A DNA stretch of 64,000 nt from Streptomyces griseoluteus (GCA_000717735.1 JOBE01000001.1:124001-188000), one strand, 5' to 3'. Shown: positions 44,222 to 53,039, counted from the first letter of the stretch. The notes: generated by a model not told the origin, from the sequence alone. Translations and numbers: made by a program.

Positions 44222-44262
44222 GGAGCGTCCCCGGAGCGGTCGGACCGCTCCGGGGACGCTCC
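44222..44262. terminator. Bidirectional terminator, LAL gene / exporter gene
   Basis: A 19-bp perfect stem (44222-44240 with 44244-44262) and 3-nt loop between the two convergent genes. Confidence 0.9.
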
Positions 44263-44282
44263 CCCGTTCCCGCGCCGGGTAT

Positions 44283-45809
44283 TCAGGAGACAGCCACCGC
44301 TCCAGCTCCCCCAAGGGTCACCACCCGGTCGAACCCGCGGTCCAGGTCCTCGTCGCCGTGGTGGACGACGAGGAGGGCCCGGCCGCCGGTGTGCTTCCGG
44401 AGGGCCGCGAGGACGAGCTCGCGGCCCGCCTCGTCCAGGTTCGAGAAGGGCTCGTCGGCGAGGTAGACGTCGGCGTCCTCGCTCAGCAGGGACGCGACGC
44501 CGACTCGCTGCCGCTGTCCCGAGGAGAGCTCCGAGGGCTGGTGATCGGCCAGGGCGTCCAGGTCCATCGCGGTCCGCAGTTCCGGATCGGGGACCAGTTC
44601 CCGCACCGGCAGCGGCGGCAGCAGGACCGGGCTGGTCAGGCTCGCCACCCGGGCGGGCCGGACGACCGTGCCGGCGTCGGGGGCGAGGGTCCCGGTGACG
44701 ATGTGCAGGAGGGTCGTCTTGCCGCAGCCGTTGGGGCCGCGCAGCAGGACGTGCTCACCGGCGTCGAGCGTGAAGTCGTCGAGGCTCACGTCGGTGCCGT
44801 CGGCGTGCACGATCCGGGCGCCCGTGACCCGTACGGCCGGGCCGTCCTCGTGGTAGGGCAGGGGCCGGTCCGCGCGCAGCGCCTCGATCCGCTTGAGGAC
44901 GGCGGTGCTGCGGCGGGCCTGCGGAATCATGTTGACGAGGTCGAAGATGCCGGTGACGGCCCGCCAGAGCGAGTTCACGAAGGCGAGGAAGCTGCCGAAG
45001 GACATCCGTCCGGCGAAGACGAACAGCGCGCCGACGACCATCGAGGCCGTGTCCGAGAGGTTCATGACGAGGTCGCTGAGGGTCCTCTGCCGCTGTGTCA
45101 GGCGGTAGTTGACGAAGGTGAGGCCCAGGAAGCCGCTCAGGGAGCCCGTGTTCGCGTCCCGTGCGGGGCTGCGCAGCAGCGGGAGGCCGCGCAGCGCGTG
45201 GAACGCTTCGAGGGTGCGGGTGAGGCGGTTGATGTACTGGGCCTCGGCCTCGCGTTCCGGCTCGGTGTTGTTCTCGATCCGCTTGGCGAGGCGGTTGCTC
45301 GCGTACACCAGGGGCGGCACGATCACCAGCAGGATGAGGCTGGCCTGCCAGGAGAGGTAGAGCAGGACGCCGAGGAAGGCGAGTGACGAGACGGTCTGTC
45401 GCGCGATGCGGACGGTCACGTCGATGGCGGGCAGCACGCCCTCGTGGACGTCCTGGTGGATGCGGCTGACGTACGAGGCGTTGCCGGTCTCCGCGATCTT
45501 CCGGCCGTCGAGCCCGAGAGTGCGGTCGAGGAGCTCGGTCTCCAGGTGGAGCCGGAAGGCGTTCTCGTACCGCTTGCGGCGGCAGGCGATCGCGTACCCC
45601 GCGGTGTTGAGGGTGAGGCCGAGCACCAGGTAGCCGGTGCCGAGCAGCAGGAAGGCCCGCAGGTCGGCGGCGATGATCGCCCCGTCGAACAGTGCCTTGA
45701 GGAGGAGGGGGTGGATGATCGCCTCGAGCGCGCCGGTGAGGGTCTCGGCGGCGGCGATGCCGACGAAGCCGGACCGGTGCCCGCGGAGGGTGTGCCAGAG
45801 GAGTTTCAC
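44283..45809 (-). CDS. ABC exporter of the lanthipeptide locus
   Basis: A 508-residue half-transporter. Six membrane helices in residues 1-300 are followed by an ATPase domain: Walker A GPNGCGKTT, signature ELSSGQRQRVGVASL, Walker B DVYLADEPFSNLDEAG and the switch histidine in VVHHGDED. There is no N-terminal C39 peptidase domain, so it exports but does not itself cleave leaders. It starts within the last four bases of the LanKC gene, giving translational coupling. Its most likely cargo is the modified peptide(s) encoded upstream. It may form a homodimer since no partner half-transporter is present. Confidence 0.88.
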   Translation of the reverse strand: MKLLWHTLRGHRSGFVGIAAAETLTGALEAIIHPLLLKALFDGAIIAADLRAFLLLGTGYLVLGLTLNTAGYAIACRRKRYENAFRLHLETELLDRTLGLDGRKIAETGNASYVSRIHQDVHEGVLPAIDVTVRIARQTVSSLAFLGVLLYLSWQASLILLVIVPPLVYASNRLAKRIENNTEPEREAEAQYINRLTRTLEAFHALRGLPLLRSPARDANTGSLSGFLGLTFVNYRLTQRQRTLSDLVMNLSDTASMVVGALFVFAGRMSFGSFLAFVNSLWRAVTGIFDLVNMIPQARRSTAVLKRIEALRADRPLPYHEDGPAVRVTGARIVHADGTDVSLDDFTLDAGEHVLLRGPNGCGKTTLLHIVTGTLAPDAGTVVRPARVASLTSPVLLPPLPVRELVPDPELRTAMDLDALADHQPSELSSGQRQRVGVASLLSEDADVYLADEPFSNLDEAGRELVLAALRKHTGGRALLVVHHGDEDLDRGFDRVVTLGGAGAVAVS

Positions 45810-48565
45810 CGCGCGCCCTCGCCCGGGTCGGTCAGGTCCACCGGCCCGCCCGTACCGCCGAGGCGACCCAGCTCGTCGAGGAGGAAGTCGGCCGTGCCGC
45901 CGTGGTTCACCCGGTGCAGGACCCGCAGGATCCCGGCCGAGCCCGACAGGTAGTCGCAGGCGCAGCGGAGCAGTCCCTCACCGGGGACGGCGAGCGGGAC
46001 GACGCCGCCGGAGCGGGGGGTCCCGAACCGCTCGGCCGGTTCGAAGAGGAACGTCCTGCGGACGAAGTCGAGCTGGCGCAGGGCCTGTGCGCGGTAGGCG
46101 GGGTCGCCGGTGACGGCCGCCGCGTCCAGCAGGGCGTCGGCGACGCCGCTCATGCCGAAGCCGAAGGCGGGCAGGACGGTCTGCCGGATGTCGAGGGCCC
46201 GGAGGATCGTGCGGGCGTCGTCGAGACGGCCGTACCGCAGCAGCACCTTGGCCACGCCGGCGGAGCCGACCTCGACGTACGGCTCCATGGTGCCCTCGTG
46301 CTCGAACATCACCAGGTCTGTGTCCCCGAGCGGCTCGGTGTGGGCCATCTCCCAGTCGAGCGCCGCCGAGCCGAGCCGCAGCCACCGTCCGTCGCCGGAG
46401 ACCTGGTGCAGCCGCAGCAGGAAGAGGGCGGTGCCCGCCTGACCGAACCCGAGGCCGGTGAGGGGGCCGTCCTTGGCGAAGTCGTTCGTCCAGTGGGCCA
46501 GCCCGCCCTCCCGTACGGCGGACGCGTCGAGGGCCCGCCCGCAGTCCAGGGCCGCGAGCAGGTGACGCGGGTCGCCGTCTCGCAGGTGGAAGTGGAGGTT
46601 GGTGGTTCCGAGGCCGGCGAGTCCGTAGAAGAAGGTGGGGTCGCCGATGGCGGGCGCGCGCCGGTTGGCGGTGGCGAGCAGCTCCCGGGCCTGCTCGGGC
46701 AGGCCGAGCGCGTCGGCGGTCCAGGCGAGGCCGGCGAGGCCGCTCATGAGGCCGTCGGGGTACTCGGCGGGGTCGAGGGCGGCGAGGCGGTCGCCGAGCC
46801 AGTCGCGCCACTCGGGCCGTACGGGCCGGCCGGAGGCGTTCAGCGCCCACAGGACGCCGCTCGCACCGGAACCCAGGTTCAGCGGGTTGGTGACGTGGGC
46901 GAAGGGGTCGACGGGGAAGAGCGTGGCGCGCGCGGGATCGGCGACGGCCTCGGCGAAGGCGGCGACACCGGCCTCGGCCCCGGGCAGGTCGAGCCGCTCG
47001 GGGACGAGCGGGGGCCGGTGCGGGGCGGCGACCTCGGCGAGCAGTTCACGCTCGTGCTCCTCGTCGAGGGCGGCGAGGAGTTCGGGCAGGGTGATCCGGG
47101 CGGCGGCGAGGTCGGTGACGAGCCGGTGGAGCCTCCGGGGCCAGCCCAGATCGTCGAAGAAGCCGCGGTAGAGGTCGAGGACGTCCTCGCGCAGGTACGA
47201 CATGGCGGCTATCGGGAAGACGAAGTAGGCCATGGTCGAGGCGAGGGCGAAGAGGTCGCCCTCGGTCCCGGTCACCTCGAAGCGGGACCGGGAGAGGCTG
47301 AATCCCGGTGTGTAGAGCTCGACGGGACGGGCCAGGTCGGCGTCGCGGTCGCCTCCGGCCGGGGCCTCGATGAGGCGGCAGGCCTCCAGGTCGACGATCC
47401 GTACGTCGTACGTGTCGCGGTCGACGAGCAGGTTGGAGGCGGTGAAGTCCACGAGGAGCACGTTGTTCTCGTGGGCGGCGTGGATGGCCTTCGCCAGGCC
47501 GCGGCAGACGCGGATCCAGATGCGCAGGAACTCCCGGGCGCGCTCGACGTCGTAGCCCGGGTGGGCGAGCGGGTTGTGCTCCAGGAGCACCGAGCGGATA
47601 TCGGCCCCGTCGATGAACTCCTCGACGATGTAGTGGTGTTCCCACTGCTGAAAGGCCGTGACGGGGGCCGGGTAGCAGCCGGTCCCCTCCAGCCGGTTGA
47701 GGAACTCCCACTCGCGGGCGAGGACGTCCACGGCGTCGTACCCCTGGCGCGGATTGATGTTGGTGTGCGGCCTGGCCTCCTTGACGACGACCTCGCGGTC
47801 GCCGTCGTGGGTGTCCTCGGCCGTGTACACACCGCCGCTGTTGGAGAACTGGATGGCGCCGGTGACGCGGAACCGGCCGCCGAGCAGACCGTCCTCGCCC
47901 GTCTCGTCCGTCTCCGGGTCGGGGGACCAGTCGGGGAATGGCCAGGGCTGCCAGTCCGGCTGCACGTAGCCGATGCGGCGATCGTCCGGGACGGGTCCTT
48001 CGGGACCCTGGATGTGGGGCACGCGGCGGCCGAGGACGTCGACGGTGTGGGTGTCGAGGAGCTGGCCGTAGCGGAAGTAGAGGGCCTTGTGGTCCCGGTA
48101 GCGGAGGTCGGAGAGGACGTACGCGCCCTCCATCCCCTTGAGCACGCGAGCCAGGTCGTCCAGGCAGACCAGGAACTGCTCCGTGTCGCGCGGGTAGACA
48201 GTGATGAGTTTGCCGCCGCTGCCGCGTGCCATCGCCTTGGAGTTGAGCATCTCGTACACGTTGAGATCGAGTGCGATCTTGAAGTCGACCGTGTTCTCGG
48301 TGAGGTACGCGAGGGCGGACCTCACGACGTCACCGACGGAGTCCGCGCTCGCGGAGATGTGTATCTTCCAGCCCTGACTGGGGAGTTCGGGATTGAGCCG
48401 GTGGCTCCACCAGATGCCGCTGCGGACGAAGCGGGCCCGGACGCGTTCGTCGAGGTCCGCGATGAAGTGGTCGGGCCGGGGTTCGTAGGAGACGTCGAGG
48501 GGGTCGAAGAAGAGCGAGTCGTTCCAGGCGAAGAGGAAACGGTTGACCCATCGTTCGTTGCGCAT
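45806..48565 (-). CDS. Class III lanthipeptide synthetase (LanKC)
   Basis: A 919-residue three-domain enzyme. The N-terminal lyase-like domain has the conserved GWKIHISAS (K67, H69). A Ser/Thr-kinase-like domain begins near residue 235 with the lysine in VVVKEARP and the catalytic-loop region NNVLLVDFTASNLLVD. The C-terminal half is a LanC-like cyclase (FGQAGTALFLLRLH, GFGMSGVADALLDAA). The Cys/His zinc ligands of LanC and class IV enzymes are missing (EVGSAGVAKVLL and DYLSGSAGILRVL stand in their places), which places it in class III. It should phosphorylate and eliminate Ser/Thr in the precursors and form (methyl)lanthionine or labionin. Confidence 0.9.
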   Translation of the reverse strand: MRNERWVNRFLFAWNDSLFFDPLDVSYEPRPDHFIADLDERVRARFVRSGIWWSHRLNPELPSQGWKIHISASADSVGDVVRSALAYLTENTVDFKIALDLNVYEMLNSKAMARGSGGKLITVYPRDTEQFLVCLDDLARVLKGMEGAYVLSDLRYRDHKALYFRYGQLLDTHTVDVLGRRVPHIQGPEGPVPDDRRIGYVQPDWQPWPFPDWSPDPETDETGEDGLLGGRFRVTGAIQFSNSGGVYTAEDTHDGDREVVVKEARPHTNINPRQGYDAVDVLAREWEFLNRLEGTGCYPAPVTAFQQWEHHYIVEEFIDGADIRSVLLEHNPLAHPGYDVERAREFLRIWIRVCRGLAKAIHAAHENNVLLVDFTASNLLVDRDTYDVRIVDLEACRLIEAPAGGDRDADLARPVELYTPGFSLSRSRFEVTGTEGDLFALASTMAYFVFPIAAMSYLREDVLDLYRGFFDDLGWPRRLHRLVTDLAAARITLPELLAALDEEHERELLAEVAAPHRPPLVPERLDLPGAEAGVAAFAEAVADPARATLFPVDPFAHVTNPLNLGSGASGVLWALNASGRPVRPEWRDWLGDRLAALDPAEYPDGLMSGLAGLAWTADALGLPEQARELLATANRRAPAIGDPTFFYGLAGLGTTNLHFHLRDGDPRHLLAALDCGRALDASAVREGGLAHWTNDFAKDGPLTGLGFGQAGTALFLLRLHQVSGDGRWLRLGSAALDWEMAHTEPLGDTDLVMFEHEGTMEPYVEVGSAGVAKVLLRYGRLDDARTILRALDIRQTVLPAFGFGMSGVADALLDAAAVTGDPAYRAQALRQLDFVRRTFLFEPAERFGTPRSGGVVPLAVPGEGLLRCACDYLSGSAGILRVLHRVNHGGTADFLLDELGRLGGTGGPVDLTDPGEGAR

Positions 48566-48678
48566 GGCGGCCTCTTGTGATCGTCCGAGGGGGATGCGGG
48601 GTGCGGGATCGGGTGGGAACGGACCGGGCGGGGGCGCCGAGGGCGCCCCCGCCCGGAGGGTGATCGGGTGCCGGGCGA

Positions 48679-48789
48679 TCAGACCGGCTGCGTGTTGCAG
48701 CAGTGCGAGGCGCTGCTCGTCATGCTCGGGCAGCCGGCAGCGACGGCGGTCACGGTCGGCGGCAGCGCCTGAAGCCTCAGGACGCTCAT
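48679..48789 (-). CDS. Lanthipeptide precursor 1 (36 aa)
   Basis: A 36-residue peptide starting MSVLRLQALPPT, the LxLQ-type leader motif of class III lanthipeptides. Its C-terminal part reads SMTSSASHCCNTQPV. S22, S25, C30 and C31 lie at the same positions as in the two sister peptides, matching the Ser-x2-Ser-x4-Cys spacing that gives labionin rings. It uniquely has an extra cysteine at position 20. AAGGGG lies before the ATG. It is the copy nearest the synthetase gene, 113 bp away. Confidence 0.82.
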   Translation of the reverse strand: MSVLRLQALPPTVTAVAAGCPSMTSSASHCCNTQPV

Positions 48790-48833
48790 GGGATCACCCC
48801 TTTCCTGGATCGGTGCGAAGCGCGGGACGAGGG

Positions 48834-48944
48834 TCAGACCGGATCGGTCGTGCAGCAGGTGCTGCTGCTGCTCGTCACGCTGATGACGGCGGCGCCGCTG
48901 GTGACGGCGGTCGGCTTGATCATCTGGAGCTTGAGAACGGCCAT
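48834..48944 (-). CDS. Lanthipeptide precursor 2 (36 aa)
   Basis: A 36-residue peptide beginning MAVLKLQMIKPTAVTSG and ending SVTSSSSTCCTTDPV. It has the same layout as its neighbours: leader motif LKLQ at residues 4-7, then S22, T24, S25, S26, S28 and the C30-C31 pair, and the terminal PV. A very strong AAGGAGGTG ribosome-binding site precedes it by six bases. The poly-serine core (four Ser in a row) is unusually dehydratable. Confidence 0.85.
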   Translation of the reverse strand: MAVLKLQMIKPTAVTSGAAVISVTSSSSTCCTTDPV

Positions 48945-48988
48945 GGGTTCACCTCCTTCCGTACGGAGCGGAACGGTGGGCGCACCGG

Positions 48989-49099
48989 TCAGACCGGCTT
49001 GGTCTGGCAGCAGTTGCTGCCGGAACTGGTCACGCTGACGACGGCGGCGCCACTGGTGACAGCGGTCGGCTGCATCGTCTGGAGCTTGAGAACGGCCAT
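48989..49099 (-). CDS. Lanthipeptide precursor 3 (36 aa)
   Basis: The first gene of the operon: a 36-residue peptide beginning MAVLKLQTMQPTAVTSG and ending SVTSSGSNCCQTKPV. It is nearly identical to precursor 2 in the first 24 residues. GGGAGGTG lies before the ATG. Upstream, at 49172-49186, is a small inverted repeat CCCC-ATAATTC-GGGG that may be part of the operon's promoter or operator. The three precursors differ mainly around the CC pair, suggesting a set of related products. Confidence 0.85.
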   Translation of the reverse strand: MAVLKLQTMQPTAVTSGAAVVSVTSSGSNCCQTKPV

Positions 49100-49281
49100 G
49101 GGTTCACCTCCCGATCGGTTGACAGGGCCTCAGTCAACGCGCCGGCCGGATTCCGCACATGGGAAATCACTCCCCATAATTCGGGGGTCCGCCCCGTAGG
49201 TATCGAGAGGTGCGGGGACACCGCGCGTCCCGGCCGCGAGTGTCGCGGTGTGTGACGGAGCGGTGGGGGTGCCACGGCCTC

Positions 49282-49842
49282 ATACATGGTCCGGATCACC
49301 AGGAGAGGAGGCGGCTTCCCTCCTGGTCGAGCGGCCACCTCTGGCGAGGCCCGTGAAGGCGGTGCCGTCGAGCGAGGCGAGAATTCTGCGCGCCCGCCGA
49401 AGAGCACGGCCCGTGCGGCCCTCCTCGTGGTCAGCCAACGCGAGCGCGTACCGCGCGACGAGGCAGGCCCAGCTGTCGCCGCGGACCCCGGACTGGGTGA
49501 GGACTCGCCGCGCGGTGCGTCGGCTGCCCGCGGGGCGATGCCCGACCGCACGACGGCCAGGGCTGCCAGACTCATGGCCGCGGAGGGCCCCGCAGGCGCC
49601 CCGAGAGGAACGGTGTCGGCGGCTTCCTGGAAGTGCTCCGCCGCCGCCGGATCGCCTCGGTGCATGGCGAGGACCCCCTGCACATGGGCGATGCGGCCGA
49701 CGGTCGCGTCGTCACCTGCCATCACCGCCGCAGTCCACGCGGAGCTCAGCAACTCGGCGGCCCCTCCGCAGTCACTGCCCGCGGTGAGCCAGGCCTCCAG
49801 CCACTGGCCGCGGACGGCGGCCGGGTGGTCCTCGTGACACAT
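49282..49842 (-). pseudogene. Remnant of a TPR-type (possibly LuxR/LAL-like) protein, frameshifted
   Basis: Helical-repeat sequence is readable in two minus-strand frames: WLTAGSDCGGAAELLSSAW and HRGDPAAAEHFQEAADTV in one, then SWACLVARYALALADHEEG and GRALRRARRILASLDGTAF in a second, ending at a TGA near 49282. The frame change is near 49535. No start or N-terminal domain is present. The repeats look like those of Streptomyces TPR regulators. It lies just upstream of the lanthipeptide promoter and may be a lost regulator of that locus. Confidence 0.5.
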
Positions 49843-49940
49843 GAAGGACGGTGTCGTCGGACCGCGGGGTGAGCGGTGTGGACGGTCGCTTCGGTGTCCT
49901 GGAGGTACCTGAGATTGAACTCGTGATGTCGTGCTGCTGG

Positions 49941-50423
49941 TCAGGTGGGTCTGATGGTCAGGCCGGTCTCGGCGAGGCAGCCGTCTTTGAGGTTGCTGCG
50001 GTACTGGATGTGTCGTAGGCCGCGTCGGATGCTCTGGATGAGGTGTTCGGGAGTGGCGAAGGCAACGTTGGAGAGCCAGCCGCGTCGCAGAAGGGGCCAG
50101 ATCCCCTCGACGGGGTTGAGATCGGGTGCGTAGGGCGGCAGGTAGTAGATGGTCAGCCAGTCCCGGGCTTCGGCCCATTCCCGCAGGTTGGCGGCTTTGT
50201 GGACGTTGAGGTTGTCCCAGACGAGCACGATCGGGCCGCCGAGCTGCTGGTGTGCGACGGTCAGCAGGTCTCGGTAGTCGCACCAGGAGAAGCTCTTGCG
50301 TCCGTCGCGTTGGCCGTCGTCCTTGCGCGGCCGGTAGATCAGCCGGGACCGGTGGCCGGGTTTGTAGCAGGTCAGCGCGGCGATGGATATCCGTCTGCGG
50401 GAGCGGCCGCGGACTCTTACCCG
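49941..50423 (-). pseudogene. IS630-family transposase, 5'-truncated
   Basis: About 160 residues of the C-terminal DDE domain: VRVRGRSRRRISIAALTCYK at the break, then PIVLVWDNLNVHKAANL with the second Asp and YYLPPYAPDLNPVEGIW with the final Glu. The N-terminal helix-turn-helix and the first catalytic Asp are missing, so it is inactive. The reading frame continues without interruption into an unrelated NTPase remnant upstream, producing an artificial 322-residue fusion that automated annotation may call one gene. Inverted repeats were not identified. Confidence 0.8.
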
Positions 50424-51000
50424 GGAAGCGGCCTTCCACCGCTTGAGGACCTGCGGTCCTGCCGCGAGGTACTCCGCCACCCCGTGTGCCCTGTCGGCGT
50501 TCAGTGCCGCAACGATGCGCGGACCCTCGCGCGACGACGCGGCCCGCCGCTCGTCGTCGGTCCAGATCCGGTCCAGGGTGATGTGATGTGCTGCGCGGAT
50601 CACCCTGCTCGGCGAGGACGGCAGGCGCGGCCCGGTGCCCCGCGAGAGCGACGGGCCGTCCTCCTCATCCGTGTAGTGTTCGTGGAACTCGGTGCGCAGC
50701 GTGGCGAGCACGACCGTGCCGCGGCGGACGAGCCGGTCGAGCAGGGACGGCGTCAGCCCGTCGGGCCGCAGGTAGTTGTGCGGGTCGTCGAGCCATACGG
50801 CCTTCTCGTGATCGCTTCCGGAGGAAGAAGTCAGGAAGGTCAGGTCGGCGTCGGGGTCCGGCTTGCAGACCGACCAGTCCCGGAGATCGCGGACCATGCC
50901 TTCGAACATGGCCCTCGACTTGCCCGCGGCCGAGTCCCCCCGTCAGCAGCATGCCGCCCGTTTCCGCCAGCGCTTCGAGCCGGGCGTCCACCTGCGCGTC
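50424..51000 (-). pseudogene. STAND-type NTPase remnant with frameshift in the P-loop
   Basis: The N-terminal NTPase part of a large STAND-like protein. ALAETGGMLLTG is in one frame; the continuation DSAAGKSRAMFEGMVRDL is in the next, because a run of six C residues on the plus strand (50936-50941) has one base too many. Downstream is the Walker-B-like AVWLDDPHNYL and VVLATLRTEFHEHY. The 3' part is replaced by the IS630 fragment at about 50423. Its 5' end abuts the CU044_5270-like fragment. Confidence 0.6.
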
Positions 51001-51011
51001 GACGCGGCGTG

Positions 51012-51335
51012 GCACGTGACCTGCTGCGCGAGCAGCTGGCACCGCCCAAGGTCAGCGCCGCGCTCTACCGGGCCGCCGCCCGGATCCCGGGCGTCACCGT
51101 CGTCGACGACGCGGTCGACGCCTCCGGCCGCCACGGCGTCGCGGTCGCCCGTACGCACGCGGGCGAGCGCACCGAGTGGATCTTCGACAAGAACACCCTG
51201 GAGTTCCTCGGCGAGCGCGGCGTGATGGTCGAGGACACCGCCTGGGCCAAGGCCGGCCAGATCACCGCGACGACCGCCGTCCTGAACCGCGGCATCAGCG
51301 ACAAGCCCGGGGAGTCCTCCCGCCGCGCGAACTGA
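51012..51335 (+). pseudogene. CU044_5270-like protein, C-terminal fragment
   Basis: About 107 residues: ARDLLREQLAPPKVSAALYR, then IPGVTVVDDAVDASGRHGVAVAR (quoted in two parts), EWIFDKNTLEFLG and a polar tail. This is the C-terminal domain of the actinobacterial CU044_5270 family, usually encoded beside an ECF sigma factor gene. The N-terminus and the sigma gene are missing, and the frame upstream is the antisense of the NTPase remnant. It has no start codon with a ribosome-binding site, so it is a truncated relic. Confidence 0.7.
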
Positions 51336-51340
51336 ATCGA

Positions 51341-51395
51341 CCGGGACGCCGACGGGCCGTGGAGACCGGGTCTCCACGGTCCGTCGGCGTCCCGG
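51341..51395. terminator. Very long hairpin terminator
   Basis: A 26-bp stem (51341-51366 with 51370-51395) with one G-T mismatch and a 3-nt loop, between the CU044_5270 relic and the convergent efflux-pump gene. Confidence 0.88.
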
Positions 51396-51398
51396 TCT

Positions 51399-52946
51399 TC
51401 AGACAGGCGGCACCACCCCGCCCTTGAGGCGTTCGATGTCGGAGGGGCGGACCTGGATCACGAAGAGGGCGATCAGGGCGCTGACCACGGCGAAGACCGC
51501 GGCCGTGATGAAGCCCGCGGAGACTCCGGCCGTGAGGACCTCGTCACCCCAGGGGGGCGGCAGCTGCCCGGTCTTGGCGAACTGCGCCTTCTCCAGCGGG
51601 CCCGCCTGGGAGAGGAAGGCGGGGACCTGCACGTCGGCCTCGGTGCGGCTGGCCGTGCCGAAGACGGTGACGAGGATCGAGAGACCCAGCGAACCGCCCA
51701 CCTGTTGCGTGGCGTTGAGCAGGCCGGACGCGGCGCCCGAGTCCCTCGGCTCGACGTTCGACAGCGCCATGATGGTCAGCGAGACGAACATCAGGCCCAT
51801 GCCGAAGCCGAAGACGAGGATCGGCCCGAGGATGCTGCCCAGGTAGGTGGAGTTCACGTCGGTCAGGGTCAGCCAGGAGAGGCCCGCCGCGGCCAGGACC
51901 GAGCCCGTCACCATGAACGGTTTCGGCCCGTACCTGGGCAGCAGGTTGGACGTGAGCCCAGCGCCGACCCCGATGATCGCGCTCACGGGCAGGAACGCCA
52001 TGCCGGTCTTCAACGGGCTGAAGCTCAGCACCTGCTGCACGAACAGGGTGAGGAAGAAGAACATCCCGAAGATGGCCGCCGCCAGGCAGAGCATGATGGC
52101 GTACGTGCCGGAGCGGTTGCGGTCGGCGAACATGCGCAGGGGCGTGATGGGTTGCTGGGAGCGCCGCTCCACGAGGAGGAACGTGGCCAGGAGTACCACC
52201 GCCGCGACGAACGAGCCGATCGTGTACGGGTCCCGCCAGCCCTCCTGGGCGGCGCGGATGAACCCGTAGACCAGGGCCACCATGCCGAGCGTCGAGGTGA
52301 GGGCGCCGGTGAGGTCGAAGTGACCGGGGCGCCGCTCCGACTCCTTGACGTGGCGGGGGGTGAGGAAGGCGATGACCAGGGCGATGGGGACGTTGACGAA
52401 GAAGATCCAGCGCCAGTCGAGCCACTGGACGAGCATGCCGCCCGCGACCAGGCCGATCGCGCCGCCGCCGGCCGAGACGCCGGCGAACACACCGAAGGCC
52501 CGGTTGCGTTCCGGGCCTTCGTCGAACGTCGTGGTGATGAGGGAGAGCGAGGTCGGGGAGGCTATCGCGCCGCCGACCCCCTGGAGTGCCCTGGCCGCGA
52601 GGAGTTGCCATTCGCTCTGCGCGATCCCGCAGAAGAGCGAGGCGAGTCCGAAGAGCAGCACGCCGAAGATGAAGACCCGGCGCCGGCCCAGGATGTCGCC
52701 CGCGCGGCCGCCGAGCAGCAGCAGGCCGCCGAAGGTGAGGGTGTAGGCGTTGACGACCCAGGCCAGGCTGGTCGTGGAGAAGTCCAGCGCGGTCTGGATG
52801 TGCGGGAGGGCGATGTTGACGATCGTGATGTCGAGGACCACCATCAGCTGGCAGGACGCGATCACGAACAGGGCGATGACCTTCCCGTCACTGCCCTTCT
52901 TCGGGGTGGCGGTCTGTGCCGGTGTCGTCGGCTTGGGAGTACTCAT
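51399..52946 (-). CDS. MFS efflux transporter, DHA2 (EmrB/QacA) type
   Basis: A 515-residue membrane protein with 14 predicted helices. The DHA2 signature LDITIVNIALPHIQ is in helix 1, LGGRAGDILGRRRVF in the first loop, and motif C-like sequence (GGGAIGLVAGGMLVQWLDWRW, quoted in part) in helix 5. Such proton antiporters export drugs or secondary metabolites. ATG at 52946 has GAGG about nine bases upstream; the longer frame adds an unlikely basic leader. No TetR or MarR repressor gene lies next to it, so its control is unclear. Confidence 0.92.
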   Translation of the reverse strand: MSTPKPTTPAQTATPKKGSDGKVIALFVIASCQLMVVLDITIVNIALPHIQTALDFSTTSLAWVVNAYTLTFGGLLLLGGRAGDILGRRRVFIFGVLLFGLASLFCGIAQSEWQLLAARALQGVGGAIASPTSLSLITTTFDEGPERNRAFGVFAGVSAGGGAIGLVAGGMLVQWLDWRWIFFVNVPIALVIAFLTPRHVKESERRPGHFDLTGALTSTLGMVALVYGFIRAAQEGWRDPYTIGSFVAAVVLLATFLLVERRSQQPITPLRMFADRNRSGTYAIMLCLAAAIFGMFFFLTLFVQQVLSFSPLKTGMAFLPVSAIIGVGAGLTSNLLPRYGPKPFMVTGSVLAAAGLSWLTLTDVNSTYLGSILGPILVFGFGMGLMFVSLTIMALSNVEPRDSGAASGLLNATQQVGGSLGLSILVTVFGTASRTEADVQVPAFLSQAGPLEKAQFAKTGQLPPPWGDEVLTAGVSAGFITAAVFAVVSALIALFVIQVRPSDIERLKGGVVPPV

Positions 52947-53039
52947 GTGGCGCCTCGGGAGCCTCGCCTGGTGAGTGAGCCGTGGGCCGGTCAGTCCACC
53001 TTTCGACACTAAGCCAGGCCCCGTCGGGTGACCAGTTGA

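Noticed and set aside
48703..49038. A 111-residue plus-strand frame across the precursor genes
   Set aside because: It crosses three genes that each have strong ribosome-binding sites and conserved sequence on the minus strand.
49030..50439. A single 469-residue minus-strand protein
   Set aside because: The frame spans the antisense phase of the IS630 relic, a piece of the TPR relic and two lanthipeptide precursors in the wrong phase, so it is not one gene.
49941..50909. A genuine 322-residue transposase-NTPase fusion
   Set aside because: The N-terminal half is a STAND-type remnant and the C-terminal half an IS630 DDE fragment lacking its first catalytic Asp; the join is accidental.
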